Assembly (NCBI RefSeq): GCF_000300275.1
Contig: NZ_AMRN01000008.1
Coordinates: forward strand, 62,001 to 126,000
Reading direction: 5' to 3'
Length of the DNA stretch: 64,000 bases
Source: Thalassospira profundimaris WP0211
GTDB lineage: Bacteria; Pseudomonadota; Alphaproteobacteria; Rhodospirillales; Thalassospiraceae
The notes under the pieces were generated by a model. The model searched no databases, was not told the DNA's origin, and saw only the letters and a list, made by a program, of their open reading frames with translations. A program made the translations under genes and the position numbers. This document shows, one piece after another, positions 16,697 through 25,152 of the stretch (position 1 is its first letter; each line of letters starts with the position of its first letter).

Positions 16697-17554
16697 ATGG
16701 CAATTCGCACCATTCTGGCACCGGTAGCAGGCACGGCAATCGACAAACGTGTGATGGCGACGGCCTTTAAACTGGCCAAGTCATTCAACGCGCATCTTGA
16801 GGCGCTTTTTGTTGCGGCCGAACCACAAGACGCCATTCCGATTGTTGGCGAAGGCATGTCCGGCCTGATCATCGAAGAAATGATCCAGGCCGCCACCACC
16901 GAAACCGAAAAGCGCGAAGCCAGCGGCAAGGCATCCTTTGCCGCCGCCGTTAAAGAGGCCGGCATCGAGGAGTCCAATACACCGAGCGCAGACGCCAAGC
17001 CAACCTGTGCCTGGCGCAAGGATAGCGGGCGCGAAGACGAAACAGTGGCCCGCCGCGGCCGTCTTTTTGATCTGGTGGTGATTGGCCGGGATCCCAAGGA
17101 AGCCTCCGCATCGCTGACCTTTGATGCGGCCCTGATGGAAACCGGACGTCCGATCCTGGTGGCCCCAGAAGTAACCCCGGCGACCATCGGTGAAAAAGTC
17201 ATGATCGCCTGGAATGGCGGCATTGAGGCCGCGCGCGCGGTTACTTCCGCCATGCCGATGTTGCGCAATGTCAAGGAAGTCACGATTGTCAGTGTCGGTG
17301 AGGTTCCCTATGGGCGTGCGTGCGCCAAGGCGCTGGCCGAACAGTTCAGCTGGCACGGAGTCGATGCGGCCGTGGTTGAAAGCACGGAAACCGGACAGGT
17401 TGCTAATACCTTGATTTCCGAGGCAGAAAAATGCGGTGCCGATACCATTGTTCTGGGGGCATACAGCCATTCACGCTTCAAAGAGATGATCCTTGGCGGT
17501 GTGACGCAGGATATGTTGGCAAAATGTGCCTTGCCGCTTTGGATAATGCACTAG
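16697..17554 (+). CDS. Tandem-domain universal stress protein (UspA family)
   Basis: The 285-residue protein consists of two Usp domains (about 1-145 and 155-285). The first starts TILAPVAGTAIDKRVMATAF. The second has MIAWNGGIEAARAV and ends ILGGVTQDMLAKCALPLWIM, where the G-x2-S/T-x-L nucleotide-binding tail is partly kept. Such proteins are cytoplasmic and are induced by starvation, oxidative or respiratory stress. It is a paralogue of the gene at 23374. A terminator follows 65 bp past the stop. Confidence 0.9.
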   Translation: MAIRTILAPVAGTAIDKRVMATAFKLAKSFNAHLEALFVAAEPQDAIPIVGEGMSGLIIEEMIQAATTETEKREASGKASFAAAVKEAGIEESNTPSADAKPTCAWRKDSGREDETVARRGRLFDLVVIGRDPKEASASLTFDAALMETGRPILVAPEVTPATIGEKVMIAWNGGIEAARAVTSAMPMLRNVKEVTIVSVGEVPYGRACAKALAEQFSWHGVDAAVVESTETGQVANTLISEAEKCGADTIVLGAYSHSRFKEMILGGVTQDMLAKCALPLWIMH

Positions 17555-17619
17555 GCCAAGGGGCTGCTTAAGCGCCTGATATCGCGAAATTATATTACCT
17601 AACCGATGGTATATGACTG

Positions 17620-17650
17620 AAAAGGCGCATTTTTGATGCGCCTTTTTTTT
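17620..17650 (+). terminator. Rho-independent terminator
   Basis: AAAAGGCGCAT-TTTTG-ATGCGCC is followed by eight T. It ends the universal stress gene transcript. Confidence 0.9.
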
Positions 17651-17709
17651 GTTGCGTTGCGGGATAAATAGGAACAGGGTTACAGAAATAAGAACGTGAC
17701 GAAACCCCA

Positions 17710-17976
17710 TAGGGGCAGCACTGACTAATTTGATTTGAATGGCAGACGTTATATTTGTGAAATCCAAGGAAAAGCCTGCGGGGCGGGCTGGTATCCCGGC
17801 CAAAGGGTTTGACGCAGGAGTTTGCAAATATAACGTCTGTCCTTCGGATTAACCGGATTTGCACGGGCTACTTTGTCGCAAAGCCTTGAAAGATTTTTAT
17901 CTTCCTGCGGTTTTGCTCCGCGTATCCGCACAAATCCGGTGAACCATTGAAACCAAATTAGTCAGTCCTGCCCCTA
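17710..17976. repeat. Palindromic repeat element 3 (MITE-like, TA-flanked)
   Basis: The ends match as an imperfect inverted repeat of about 26 bp: 17710-17735 opens TAGGGGCAGCACTGACTAAT and the complement of 17951-17976 opens TAGGGGCAGGACTGACTAAT. Both ends abut TA, as for IS630/mariner-type insertions. Further inverted pairs are nested inside: 17742-17757 with 17823-17838, and ACCGGATTTG near 17851 with CAAATCCGGT near 17930. On the minus strand it carries the hairpin AAGAT-AAAA-ATCTT (17890-17903) followed by TCAAGG, and CAAACCCTTTGGCCGGGATA (17793-17812). Both resemble the core of the elements at 20488 and 52442. No ORF or transposase is inside. Confidence 0.7.
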
Positions 17977-18026
17977 AACGAGGTGTTTCGCATTGTGGGA
18001 AATCAACGTCTGACAGGGGAAAACCC

Positions 18027-18206
18027 ATGTTGTCATTGCGCGATATCATCGATTTCGCTTCGATGTCCGAAGACCTGGCACAGGAACTTAACAATCCGAA
18101 TGTTGGTGTGCCTGATCTTGCTGCGTTGCTGTCTGGTCAAGCTGGCGGTGCGTTGCAGCCATGCAATGCGGCACCATGTGCCGCCAACGACGTTGACAGC
18201 GACTAA
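18027..18206 (+). CDS. Small 59-residue protein of unknown function
   Basis: A short frame runs from ATG at 18027 to TAA at 18204-18206, with GACAGGGGAAAA just upstream as a good ribosome binding site. It starts MLSLRDIIDFASMSEDLAQE, has a central DLAALLSGQAGGAL stretch, and ends with two cysteines in QPCNAAPCAANDVDSD. The N-terminal half looks helical and acidic, and the C-terminus is Cys/Ala/Asn-rich. This resembles the leader/core layout of ribosomally made modified peptides, but no modifying enzyme lies nearby. I do not recognise the family. It begins 51 bp after palindromic element 3. Confidence 0.5.
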   Translation: MLSLRDIIDFASMSEDLAQELNNPNVGVPDLAALLSGQAGGALQPCNAAPCAANDVDSD

Positions 18207-18267
18207 TCATCTTATTCGGAATTACGGACTGATTGGGCCAGACAGGCTGCGTGCCTGCCCAAGCAGC

Positions 18268-18963
18268 CTATTTTGAAAACAGATCAATCTGGTTTGTTTT
18301 CTCATCCGCATCCGTATTCGGATCTGTTTTGGGGCGATCCGAACTTTGTTCCTGCCATGACAGAACATGATCAGGAAGCGGGCCCAGCATATATCCCAGA
18401 TCTTCGAACGCCATGTGCGGATCAAGCCAGGACGCCAGATGGTTCGGGCCGATCACGACCGGCATCCGGTTGTGAATATGGGCGATTGAGCCCGATGGCG
18501 CGCAGGTGATGATCGTGGCTTCACGGCCGTTTTCGAGGCCCGCAAACAGAAACGGTTGATGATCGGGCAGGGTGATGCGGTTCTTGTGCTTTGCCTTGCC
18601 GTCCTTGCGCCATTCATACCAACCGCTTGCCGGGATCAGGCAGCGGCGGTTCAAAAGTGGTCGGAAGGTTGGCTTTTCGGGCAGGGTTTCGGCGCGCGCA
18701 TTGATCATCGGGCTGTTCATGCCCGGGATGCTCAGCCCCCAGTATCGAATGGCGGCCTTTTGATGCGGCAGAATGACGGCGATTGGATCGGTCGGCCGAC
18801 GCGTACCGGTCAGGCTGTCGAAGGCGGCGTCTTCGTCCTCGTCATCTGATCCGTTACGATTGAACCCGTCGGGTAATGGCATGCGAATGATATCTTCCAC
18901 TTCCAGGCCAAGCTGAACCTGGAAGGCGCGGATATCGCTGTTAAGATCAAAGCGGCTGCACAT
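18268..18963 (-). CDS. SOS response-associated peptidase (SRAP/YedK/HMCES family)
   Basis: The 231-residue protein has the SRAP hallmarks. MCSRF at the N-terminus exposes Cys2 after Met removal, which forms a thiazolidine crosslink with abasic sites in single-stranded DNA. NARAETLPEKPTFR supplies the catalytic Asn and Glu, RCLIPASGWYEWRKDG follows, and the active-site His lies in AHIHNRMPVVI. It shields abasic sites during replication. The start is fixed at 18963 by the need for Cys2. An acidic insertion (GSDDEDEDAAFDSLTG, about 42-57) is longer than in YedK. The C-terminal 25 residues are charged and probably disordered. Confidence 0.93.
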   Translation of the reverse strand: MCSRFDLNSDIRAFQVQLGLEVEDIIRMPLPDGFNRNGSDDEDEDAAFDSLTGTRRPTDPIAVILPHQKAAIRYWGLSIPGMNSPMINARAETLPEKPTFRPLLNRRCLIPASGWYEWRKDGKAKHKNRITLPDHQPFLFAGLENGREATIITCAPSGSIAHIHNRMPVVIGPNHLASWLDPHMAFEDLGYMLGPLPDHVLSWQEQSSDRPKTDPNTDADEKTNQIDLFSK

Positions 18964-19165
18964 GGTCTTGCCCATCTTTACAATGGCAAAAACATAGCCT
19001 GTTTCGCATCCCTTGCCAAATACCTGTGGGGCAGCCTATATCGCAACGGTGACTGCAGAAAAATCTTACAGTACAAGGCTTTTCCTTCGATGGCGGGGCC
19101 TGTGGTGCTATAAGAAAGTCAGCAAAATTCTGTTTGCGCGCATATCTTGTGAAGTGAGTACACCA

Positions 19166-19909
19166 ATGAGCAGCAATGCCCCGAAAACAGTCGTTCTGAC
19201 AGGTGCCAGTCGTGGCATCGGCCATGTTACGGTTGGATATTTTGCCAAGCGCGGCTGGCGGGTGATTTGCTGTTCACGTGAAGCCCCGCCGCCGAGCTGC
19301 CCACGCGATCCGGCGTTGGGTATTCACATCCGTGCCGATCTTTCCAAACCGGCAGAGGTCGAAGCCTTTATTGCCGAGGCGAACGAAGTTCTGGGCGATG
19401 ATCCGTTGCATGCCCTGATCAACAATGCCGGTGTATCGCCCAAGACCCCCTATAAGGAACGGCTTGGTTGTCTGAATGGTGATATTGCTGCCTGGCGCGA
19501 TGTGTTTGAGCTGAACTTCTTTACGCCGCTCACACTTTCGCGCGGGTTTGCATCAGCACTGCATCGGGGCAAGGGGGCAATTTGCAACATTACCTCGATC
19601 GCGGGGCATTACGTCCATCCGTTTGCCGGGTCGGCCTATTCGACATCCAAGGCAGCGCTTTCGGGCCTGACGCGTGAAATGGCTGTTGAGTTTGCCGAGC
19701 TTGGGGTGCGGGTCAATGCGGTTGCCCCGGGCGAAATCAAGACTGATATGATTTCCCCGGAATATGAGGCGCTTGTGCCACGCATTCCGATGAACCGGAT
19801 GGGCACACCCGAAGACGTGGCGGCAGCGGTGCATTATCTGGTCGGGGATGACAGTACCTATGTCACCGGCACGGAAATCTTTGTTACCGGCGGGCAGCAT
19901 CTGTACTGA
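19166..19909 (+). CDS. SDR family oxidoreductase
   Basis: The 247-residue classical short-chain dehydrogenase has TGASRGIG (about residues 12-19), NNAGVSP (about 90), an active-site Ser in NITSIAG, and Y-x3-K in SAYSTSKAALSG. The C-terminal segment NAVAPGEIKTDM and YVTGTEIFVTGGQHLY fit sugar or ketone dehydrogenases with Rossmann folds. The start at 19166 follows GAAGTGAG. It has no operon partner, as the flanking genes are on the other strand. The substrate cannot be read from the sequence. Confidence 0.88.
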   Translation: MSSNAPKTVVLTGASRGIGHVTVGYFAKRGWRVICCSREAPPPSCPRDPALGIHIRADLSKPAEVEAFIAEANEVLGDDPLHALINNAGVSPKTPYKERLGCLNGDIAAWRDVFELNFFTPLTLSRGFASALHRGKGAICNITSIAGHYVHPFAGSAYSTSKAALSGLTREMAVEFAELGVRVNAVAPGEIKTDMISPEYEALVPRIPMNRMGTPEDVAAAVHYLVGDDSTYVTGTEIFVTGGQHLY

Positions 19910-19935
19910 TTGGCAGATCGGGACTGGATGACTTC

Positions 19936-20442
19936 TTAGCTGTCAGCCTTGATGTAAAAGGCCGGATCGTATTCGACCAAACCCGCCGGGATTTCATCAA
20001 CCAATGGGCGTGCCATGAAATATTCATCGGGCACGCCTTCAAGCTTTAGATCGGGCAGGGGCGCAAAGCCAAACCGGCCGTAATAATCCGGCTCGCCCAG
20101 AACGACACAGCCATGGGCGTCATCGGCGCGCAAATGGCGGATGCCGCTTTGGATCAGTTCGGAGCCAATGCCTAGGCCTTGGCGATCCGGCGTGACCGCA
20201 ACCGGGCCCAGGCCAAACCAACCACAGGCTTTGCCATCGATTTTCACCGGTGAAAACGCGATGCAGCCAACAATTTCATCGTCCTGTTCCGCGATCAGGG
20301 AAAGGGTGAGTTGACCACTTTTTCGGAGCGCATCGACGATCAAATGTTCGGTCTGCTGACTGTGGGGTGCAGTTGTAAAGGCACCATCCAGCAACGCGTG
20401 AATCGCCGCGATATCTTTTTCGGTTTCTTCACGTATCAACAT
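19936..20442 (-). CDS. GNAT family N-acetyltransferase (YhbS-like)
   Basis: The 168-residue protein shows the GNAT acetyl-CoA site VAVTPDRQGLGIGSELI at about residues 80-96, preceded by GCIAFSPVKIDGKA and GWFGLGPV. It is followed by CVVLGEPDYYGRFGFAP, which is typical of the YhbS-like subgroup. It is predicted to be a cytosolic acetyltransferase acting on a small molecule or protein amine. GGGACGGA precedes the ATG. The palindromic element at 20488-20751 sits only 45 bp upstream and so occupies or replaces part of its promoter region. Confidence 0.88.
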   Translation of the reverse strand: MLIREETEKDIAAIHALLDGAFTTAPHSQQTEHLIVDALRKSGQLTLSLIAEQDDEIVGCIAFSPVKIDGKACGWFGLGPVAVTPDRQGLGIGSELIQSGIRHLRADDAHGCVVLGEPDYYGRFGFAPLPDLKLEGVPDEYFMARPLVDEIPAGLVEYDPAFYIKADS

Positions 20443-20487
20443 TTTCCGTCCCTGCCTGTGACGTTGGACCTGCTTCCTGCGGGTTCA

Positions 20488-20751
20488 GACCATAATGCAT
20501 TAAGTCTGGTTCACTTTGTTTGAAATTGGCGTGTCGCTTGGCAAGGCACAGCATGCAGGACGATGCGGCGCATCGTTCAAGTGTTGTAACGTCGCCAAAG
20601 GCCGCCAACTTCAAACCCTTCGGGCCGGGACATGGTTTTGCCGCTCAGCGTCAAGGCTCTTGACCGTAGCCCCGCTACGCTCGGCGAACCTTTCCTTGCT
20701 CGACAAAACCATGCCTCCGGCAAAGTGCATCAGAGTTAATGCATTATGGTC
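20488..20751. repeat. Palindromic repeat element 1
   Basis: Terminal 17-bp perfect inverted repeats, AGACCATAATGCATTAA at 20487-20503 and its complement at 20736-20752, bound this 264-bp element. Pairing continues inward with CACTTTG/CAAAGTG. The core has a hairpin ACGATGC-GGC-GCATCGT (20560-20576) followed by TCAAG, the conserved CCCTTCGGGCCGGGACAT (20616-20633), and a second hairpin CGTAGC-CCC-GCTACG (20665-20679). The core is clearly homologous to the minus strand of the element at 52442-52710, although the terminal arms differ. There is no credible ORF. Confidence 0.85.
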
Positions 20752-20779
20752 TAGATCACGACTATAACGGGAAAACGGT

Positions 20780-21319
20780 TTACGCTGAAAGGCTTTTAAG
20801 CCAGTCGCGTTTTTGCTCCAGGCGTTTGACTTCCATTTCGAGCCAACTGGTGAAGTTTTCGGCCTCGTTTGCGTGCTCGTCGCGCAGGGCCAGCACACGT
20901 TCGAGATCAAGTTCGCAGACGTCTTGCAGGATTTCGATCTGTTCGGTGCGGATGTCATGATCAAGCAGATGCAGGAACCGCATCTTGAGCGCCATGATCA
21001 GGCGCGATAGCTCGCCCGATGTATCGCGCACATTGCCCTGCATCAGTTCGATGAACTTCTTGTGCCCGGCATCGGTCAGGCTCAATTGCGCGTCAGACAA
21101 CCCGCCGCTTGAGGTATCTTCCTTGACCAGGCCTTCAAGCTTGAGCAGCTGAAGCGAACTTCCCATCATATCCAGGGACGGCCCCATGATGTGCGACATG
21201 AAATGGCGCACCTCGTTGGCCAGATCGCCATAGCTGATCGGCTTTTCGGAAAGGGCAAGGGTGCCAAGTGCACACAGGCGGAGACATTCTTTGGGGAGCA
21301 AGGTTTTATCCGAATACAT
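20780..21319 (-). CDS. PadR-like winged-helix regulator with C-terminal coiled coil
   Basis: The 179-residue protein begins MYSDKTLLPKECLRLCALGT. It carries a winged-helix-like region (residues about 12-85: ISYGDLANEVRHFMSH, MMGSSLQLLKLEGLVKED, LSLTDAGHKKFIELM). A long helical C-terminus follows (about 95-175) with heptad-like leucines and the ending EMEVKRLEQKRDWLKSL. That combination is typical of PadR-type regulators, whose C-terminal helices mediate dimerisation. The start at 21319 follows AGGGA; the longer frame lacks support. It is monocistronic between repeat element 1 and hemA. Ligand and targets are unknown. Confidence 0.6.
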   Translation of the reverse strand: MYSDKTLLPKECLRLCALGTLALSEKPISYGDLANEVRHFMSHIMGPSLDMMGSSLQLLKLEGLVKEDTSSGGLSDAQLSLTDAGHKKFIELMQGNVRDTSGELSRLIMALKMRFLHLLDHDIRTEQIEILQDVCELDLERVLALRDEHANEAENFTSWLEMEVKRLEQKRDWLKSLSA

Positions 21320-21497
21320 GGGCGGTCCCTGTTTGATGACAGGTCCGACATTAACGCGAACGGTTCTTAATTGCAAAGTATTATCTTTACCGACGCGAAA
21401 CCGGCAAGACAGCTTCAATATAAGACGCCGCCCGGTGAAAGCAAATGGCCGAACATCATTGTTCCCGGTAGCGGGCCATTAGATGGGGCGGATCATC

Positions 21498-21529
21498 AAA
21501 AAGGCCGGGGCATTTGCCACCGGCCTTTT
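21498..21529 (-). terminator. Rho-independent terminator after hemA
   Basis: On the minus strand AAAAGGCCGG-TGGCAAATGCC-CCGGCCTTTTT forms a stem followed by T. It lies 22 bp past the hemA stop. Confidence 0.8.
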
Positions 21530-21551
21530 AATTTCGTGATTGCCAAAAGTC

Positions 21552-22769
21552 TTAAGCGACCTTGGAAATGCCCAGTTTGCTCCAGACCGACAGGAGCGAG
21601 TCGATCAGGTGATCGACCAACTCGTCATTGTGCAGCGGGCCCGGCGTAAAGCGCAGGCGTTCGGTGCCGCGCGGGACGGTCGGGTAGTTGATCGGCTGGA
21701 CATAGATGTCATGTTCGAACAACAGACGGTCGCTGGCTTCCTTGCACATGGCCGGATCGCCCACCATCAAGGGAACGATATGACTTGGCGCGTCCATGAC
21801 CGGCAGGTCGACCGCGCGCATGCGTGCGCGCAGGGTATCGGCGCGTTCCTTTTGGGCGAGGCGTTCGACGTTGCTTTCTTTTAGGTGGCGCACAGCTGCC
21901 AGCGCACCTGCCGCGATGCTTGGCGGATGGGAACTGGTAAAGATAAAGCCATTGCCGAAGCTGCGCACGAAATCGACGATTTCAGGCTTGGCCGCGATAT
22001 AGCCACCAATCACGCCAAAGGCCTTGGCAAGCGTGCCCTGGATGATGTCAACGCGGTGCATGACGCCATCACGTTCGGCAACGCCACCGCCGCGCGGGCC
22101 ATACATGCCAACCGCATGAACTTCGTCCAGATAGGAAAGCGCGTTGTATTTTTCGCAAAGATCAAGGATCTGACTGATCGGCGCGATATCGCCATCCATC
22201 GAATAGACAGACTCGAACGCGACGATCTTGGCGCGCTGCGGCCCGAGATCCTTGAGGATTTCCTCAAGATGGGTGACGTCGTTATGTTTCCAGATGCGGC
22301 GCTCTGCCTTGGAGTGGCGCATGCCTTCGATCATGGAATTGTGGTTTTCGGAGTCGGATATGATCACGCAATCCGGGAGCTTCGAGCCGAGCGTTGACAG
22401 CGTTGTCCAGTTTGCGACATAGCCCGAGGTCATCAGAAGGGCGGCTTCCTTGCCATGCAGGTCGGCGAGCTCACGCTCAAGCGCGACATGCAAATGGTTG
22501 GAACCGGAAATGTTACGTGTGCCACCGGCACCGCCACCCTGACCGGTAATGGCACTTTGCATTGCCTCAAGCACTTTGGGATGCTGGCCCATGCCGAGAT
22601 AATCGTTCGAGCACCACACGGTGATTTCACGCGGGGCTTCGCCGTTATCGGGATGATAGAGCGCCTTGGGGAATTTTCCGACAATACGTTCGAGATTGGC
22701 GAATACACGATACCGGCCCTCAGCCTTGAGGCCAGCCAACGCATCTTTGAAGAAGGTGTTGTAATTCAT
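21552..22769 (-). CDS. hemA: 5-aminolevulinate synthase
   Basis: The 405-residue PLP enzyme condenses glycine and succinyl-CoA to 5-aminolevulinate, the first step of heme synthesis by the C4 (Shemin) route of alphaproteobacteria. It has [58 protein letters not shown] (split here: [20 protein letters not shown]) and the PLP-lysine motif [12 protein letters not shown]. The start at 22769 matches the usual N-terminus MNYNTFF; the longer frame reads into the leader. A perfect FNR/FixK-type palindrome lies 166 bp upstream, suggesting redox control. Confidence 0.96.
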   Translation of the reverse strand: MNYNTFFKDALAGLKAEGRYRVFANLERIVGKFPKALYHPDNGEAPREITVWCSNDYLGMGQHPKVLEAMQSAITGQGGGAGGTRNISGSNHLHVALERELADLHGKEAALLMTSGYVANWTTLSTLGSKLPDCVIISDSENHNSMIEGMRHSKAERRIWKHNDVTHLEEILKDLGPQRAKIVAFESVYSMDGDIAPISQILDLCEKYNALSYLDEVHAVGMYGPRGGGVAERDGVMHRVDIIQGTLAKAFGVIGGYIAAKPEIVDFVRSFGNGFIFTSSHPPSIAAGALAAVRHLKESNVERLAQKERADTLRARMRAVDLPVMDAPSHIVPLMVGDPAMCKEASDRLLFEHDIYVQPINYPTVPRGTERLRFTPGPLHNDELVDHLIDSLLSVWSKLGISKVA

Positions 22770-23321
22770 ACTTGTTTCTTTCGCCTGTCTCTTTGCAGTG
22801 TCACGCCCTTTACCGTGGGTGGTGGCATCACAAAGCTCTGGTCTCGTCCAGATCAGCGAGCTGATCCTGGACATATCCTCCGGTTTGACCGGGTCTTTAT
22901 GGTTCCCTTATTGACCATGGTGGCCGATATGGCATTGACCCTTGTCAAAAATTAAAGCGATTCCAGTCTTCTTTGGAACCATCAGATCAGAGAAGGCGAT
23001 CCATCTCTCTTTTGTCGATCTCTTTTCGGAGCAAGCTCCGTTTTGCGATAAGATCCAATTTGGCCTTAATGGTTCCATTTGGCAAGGATTCGAACAGCTT
23101 TTACGCCACAATTAAATCGTTCTCATCCATCGGAAAAATCAATCATGACAGAAATTACATATGTTTTTCAATATGTATTCATGTTGATCGTTCGATAAAT
23201 TTGATGCTGAATTTTGGATTGGATGTCGGTGTCAAACGCGGTTTGTAGACGTTTTCTGTTCTTTAACAAGTATATAGCGCCTGCGCGATGACGTGTTTTG
23301 AAAGATCTCTGTCTTGATGTG
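22770..23321. other. Long hemA upstream region
   Basis: About 550 bp without a credible gene separate hemA from the next terminator. It contains the FNR-like box at 22935-22948. A small hairpin, CGGAG-CAAG-CTCCG followed by TTTT, lies at 23027-23044. An AT-rich stretch fills 23130-23280. The length suggests a long leader or multiple regulatory sites. Confidence 0.45.
22935..22948. promoter_or_regulatory. FNR/FixK-like box upstream of hemA
   Basis: TTGAC-CCTT-GTCAA is a perfect 5-4-5 palindrome with the geometry of FNR/FixK/DNR sites (TTGAT-N4-ATCAA consensus). It is centred about 172 bp upstream of the hemA ATG. FnrL control of hemA is known in Rhodobacter; control here is inference. Confidence 0.55.
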
Positions 23322-23351
23322 AAAAACCGGCCGGAAATTCCGGCCGGTTTT
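23322..23351. terminator. Strong bidirectional terminator
   Basis: AAAACCGGCCGGAA and TTCCGGCCGGTTTT form a near-perfect 14-bp stem. It lies 22 bp past the stop of the universal stress gene at 23374. Confidence 0.88.
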
Positions 23352-23373
23352 CTAGAGCGTGAAATTCGGGTTC

Positions 23374-24216
23374 TTAGTGCGACATCAGGACCGGGACGGT
23401 CATGTGGCGCAGAAGGTGCTGGGTCACACCACCAAGCATCAGTTCGCGCAGGCGCGGACGGCCATAGGCGCCGCAGACGATCAGATCGATGCTTTCGTCA
23501 GCCGCACGCGACAGAAGCAGGTCGCCCACGCTTATGCCAGATGCATTCAGGGTTTCCTTTTTCGCATTCACGCCGTGGCACTTCAGGCGCTCACCGATAT
23601 CGATACCGGGAACTGGCATGGTGTCACGTGCACCTTTGTTCGGGTCGGCACACAGAACCAGTGCGGATTTTGCAGCTTCGAGGAACGGCATGCTGTCATT
23701 CATCGCACGGACCGCTTCGCGATAAGGTTTCCAAGCTACCATCACCCGTTCGCCAATGCTGTCGAACTTGCCGACATACGGCACAATCAGAACCGGCGCG
23801 CCAGAGGTCAGAATGGCCTTGTCAGGCATTTCCGAGACAGAGCACGGATCGGAACTTTCGGGATTGTGCTGACCGAGAACCGTCAGATCATGATGGCGGG
23901 CATACATGGCCGTGGTATCAGCAATTTCAGATGCCGGGCAGGAGGTTTCCTGCCAGCTGAAAGCAACACCGGCTTCCTTGCAGGTTGCTTCGAAATCCGT
24001 GCGGGCGGTCTTGGCGGTTTCAGCCATCGCAGCGCGCTGCTGGTTGATGATTTCCTCGGTGATCTGGACTTCCATGAAGCGCGGAATTTCAGGATAGGGC
24101 AGCAGGAAAAGACCGGTAAGGTGCGCGTCCTGCGCCTTGGCAACTTTCAACGCAACAGAAAGGCGTTCCTTGCAGGCAGCTGAGGTGTCGATATGGACAA
24201 GAATATCCCGATACAT
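23374..24216 (-). CDS. Tandem-domain universal stress protein (UspA family), second copy
   Basis: The 280-residue protein has two Usp domains. The N-terminal one starts MYRDILVHIDTSAACKERLS and the C-terminal one contains MVAWKPYREAVRAMNDSMPF. It ends LMLGGVTQHLLRHMTVPVLM, close to the canonical G-x-V-(S/T)-x-x-L-L-x-x-x-x-x-P-V-L-V tail. Its architecture parallels the paralogue at 16697. The start at 24216 follows GGAGATCGG. It is cytoplasmic, with a role in stress or stationary-phase adaptation. It is transcribed alone and ends at a strong terminator. Confidence 0.9.
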   Translation of the reverse strand: MYRDILVHIDTSAACKERLSVALKVAKAQDAHLTGLFLLPYPEIPRFMEVQITEEIINQQRAAMAETAKTARTDFEATCKEAGVAFSWQETSCPASEIADTTAMYARHHDLTVLGQHNPESSDPCSVSEMPDKAILTSGAPVLIVPYVGKFDSIGERVMVAWKPYREAVRAMNDSMPFLEAAKSALVLCADPNKGARDTMPVPGIDIGERLKCHGVNAKKETLNASGISVGDLLLSRAADESIDLIVCGAYGRPRLRELMLGGVTQHLLRHMTVPVLMSH

Positions 24217-24372
24217 AATCCGATCTCCATTCGGTAGGGGGCGTGGCGCAAACCCGAAATCTGTCAAACTGCTTCGGGGCTTAACGTCAGGGGCACCATA
24301 GCCTCGGTGCGGGATGGTTTCTTTGCTCTATCTCAAATTAAATTATTCCAAGTTGTATTTTCGCGCTAACTG

Positions 24373-24966
24373 TCATCCATCCGCGCCCGGTTGGGTCATC
24401 GGAATGGTTTTCTCCATGGTAGGTGCATCTCCGCCTGACGGTTCCTGCATGGTCGGCTCGCTTGCCGGCGTCATTGGCGCAGTTTCATCCATGGCCGGCA
24501 TCGCCGGATCATCAGTCGGAATGTCTGATGGCATCTGCATCGCATCATTCGACATCATCGACAGGGTTTTGTGCAGTTGTTGTGACAGGCTGCTCCAATT
24601 TGTTTGAAGCGTTGCGCAGGCGGCCGCATCGCCAGCCTGAACGCAGCGCTGCGCCATTCGATCAAGGATGCCAAGTGCGATCCGGGCCTCGTCGATCTGC
24701 TTTTGACGGATGTCATCGAGCACCCTGCGATTGGGGTCTTCCATCATGACCAGATTGTCATTTTCCGGCGCAGGGTTTGCCATCTTGGCCGAGCTTGCCG
24801 GACGTGCATTCTGCGACGGTGCCCCCCAAGGCGTAACGATGGTATCGGAACTGTTGGAAACCGTGACCGGTTTCTCGACCGGGGCCATGCAGCCAGACAG
24901 GGCAAGGCTCATTCCCATTCCCAGTGTAAGTGCGGGCAGGCATTTGGCAGTCTTGCGCATCAACAT
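24373..24966 (-). CDS. Putative lipoprotein, Met/Pro/Thr-rich tail
   Basis: The 197-residue protein starts with a lipoprotein signal ending in SLALSGC (lipobox Cys at about residue 26), so it should be membrane-anchored in the periplasm. The middle (about 75-150) is helical, with paired cysteines in RCVQAGDAAACATLQTNW. The C-terminal 45 residues are rich in M, P, T and D (DIPTDDPAMPAMDETAPM) and probably disordered. GGAGGAGC lies five bases before the ATG at 24966, which decides the start. I do not recognise the family. Confidence 0.7.
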   Translation of the reverse strand: MLMRKTAKCLPALTLGMGMSLALSGCMAPVEKPVTVSNSSDTIVTPWGAPSQNARPASSAKMANPAPENDNLVMMEDPNRRVLDDIRQKQIDEARIALGILDRMAQRCVQAGDAAACATLQTNWSSLSQQLHKTLSMMSNDAMQMPSDIPTDDPAMPAMDETAPMTPASEPTMQEPSGGDAPTMEKTIPMTQPGADG

Positions 24967-25152
24967 GCGTAGCTCCTCCGACCGGTGGCGGGCGCGCCGT
25001 GGCCACATCAGTTTGTTGTCCCGAAATAACTCATAGTCGCTGCTATGGCTTTGCTTTTGTTCGTGAACATATTGAACTTCGTTAAGGAACCTGTCCAGTC
25101 CGGGTAGATCATTGCAAGTGAAGCGCACCCAGGCAGGAGACACATCGTTCCC

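Noticed and set aside
22955..23110. Possible riboswitch in the hemA leader
   Set aside because: No known riboswitch consensus could be recognised; only a small hairpin and an FNR-like box are evident.
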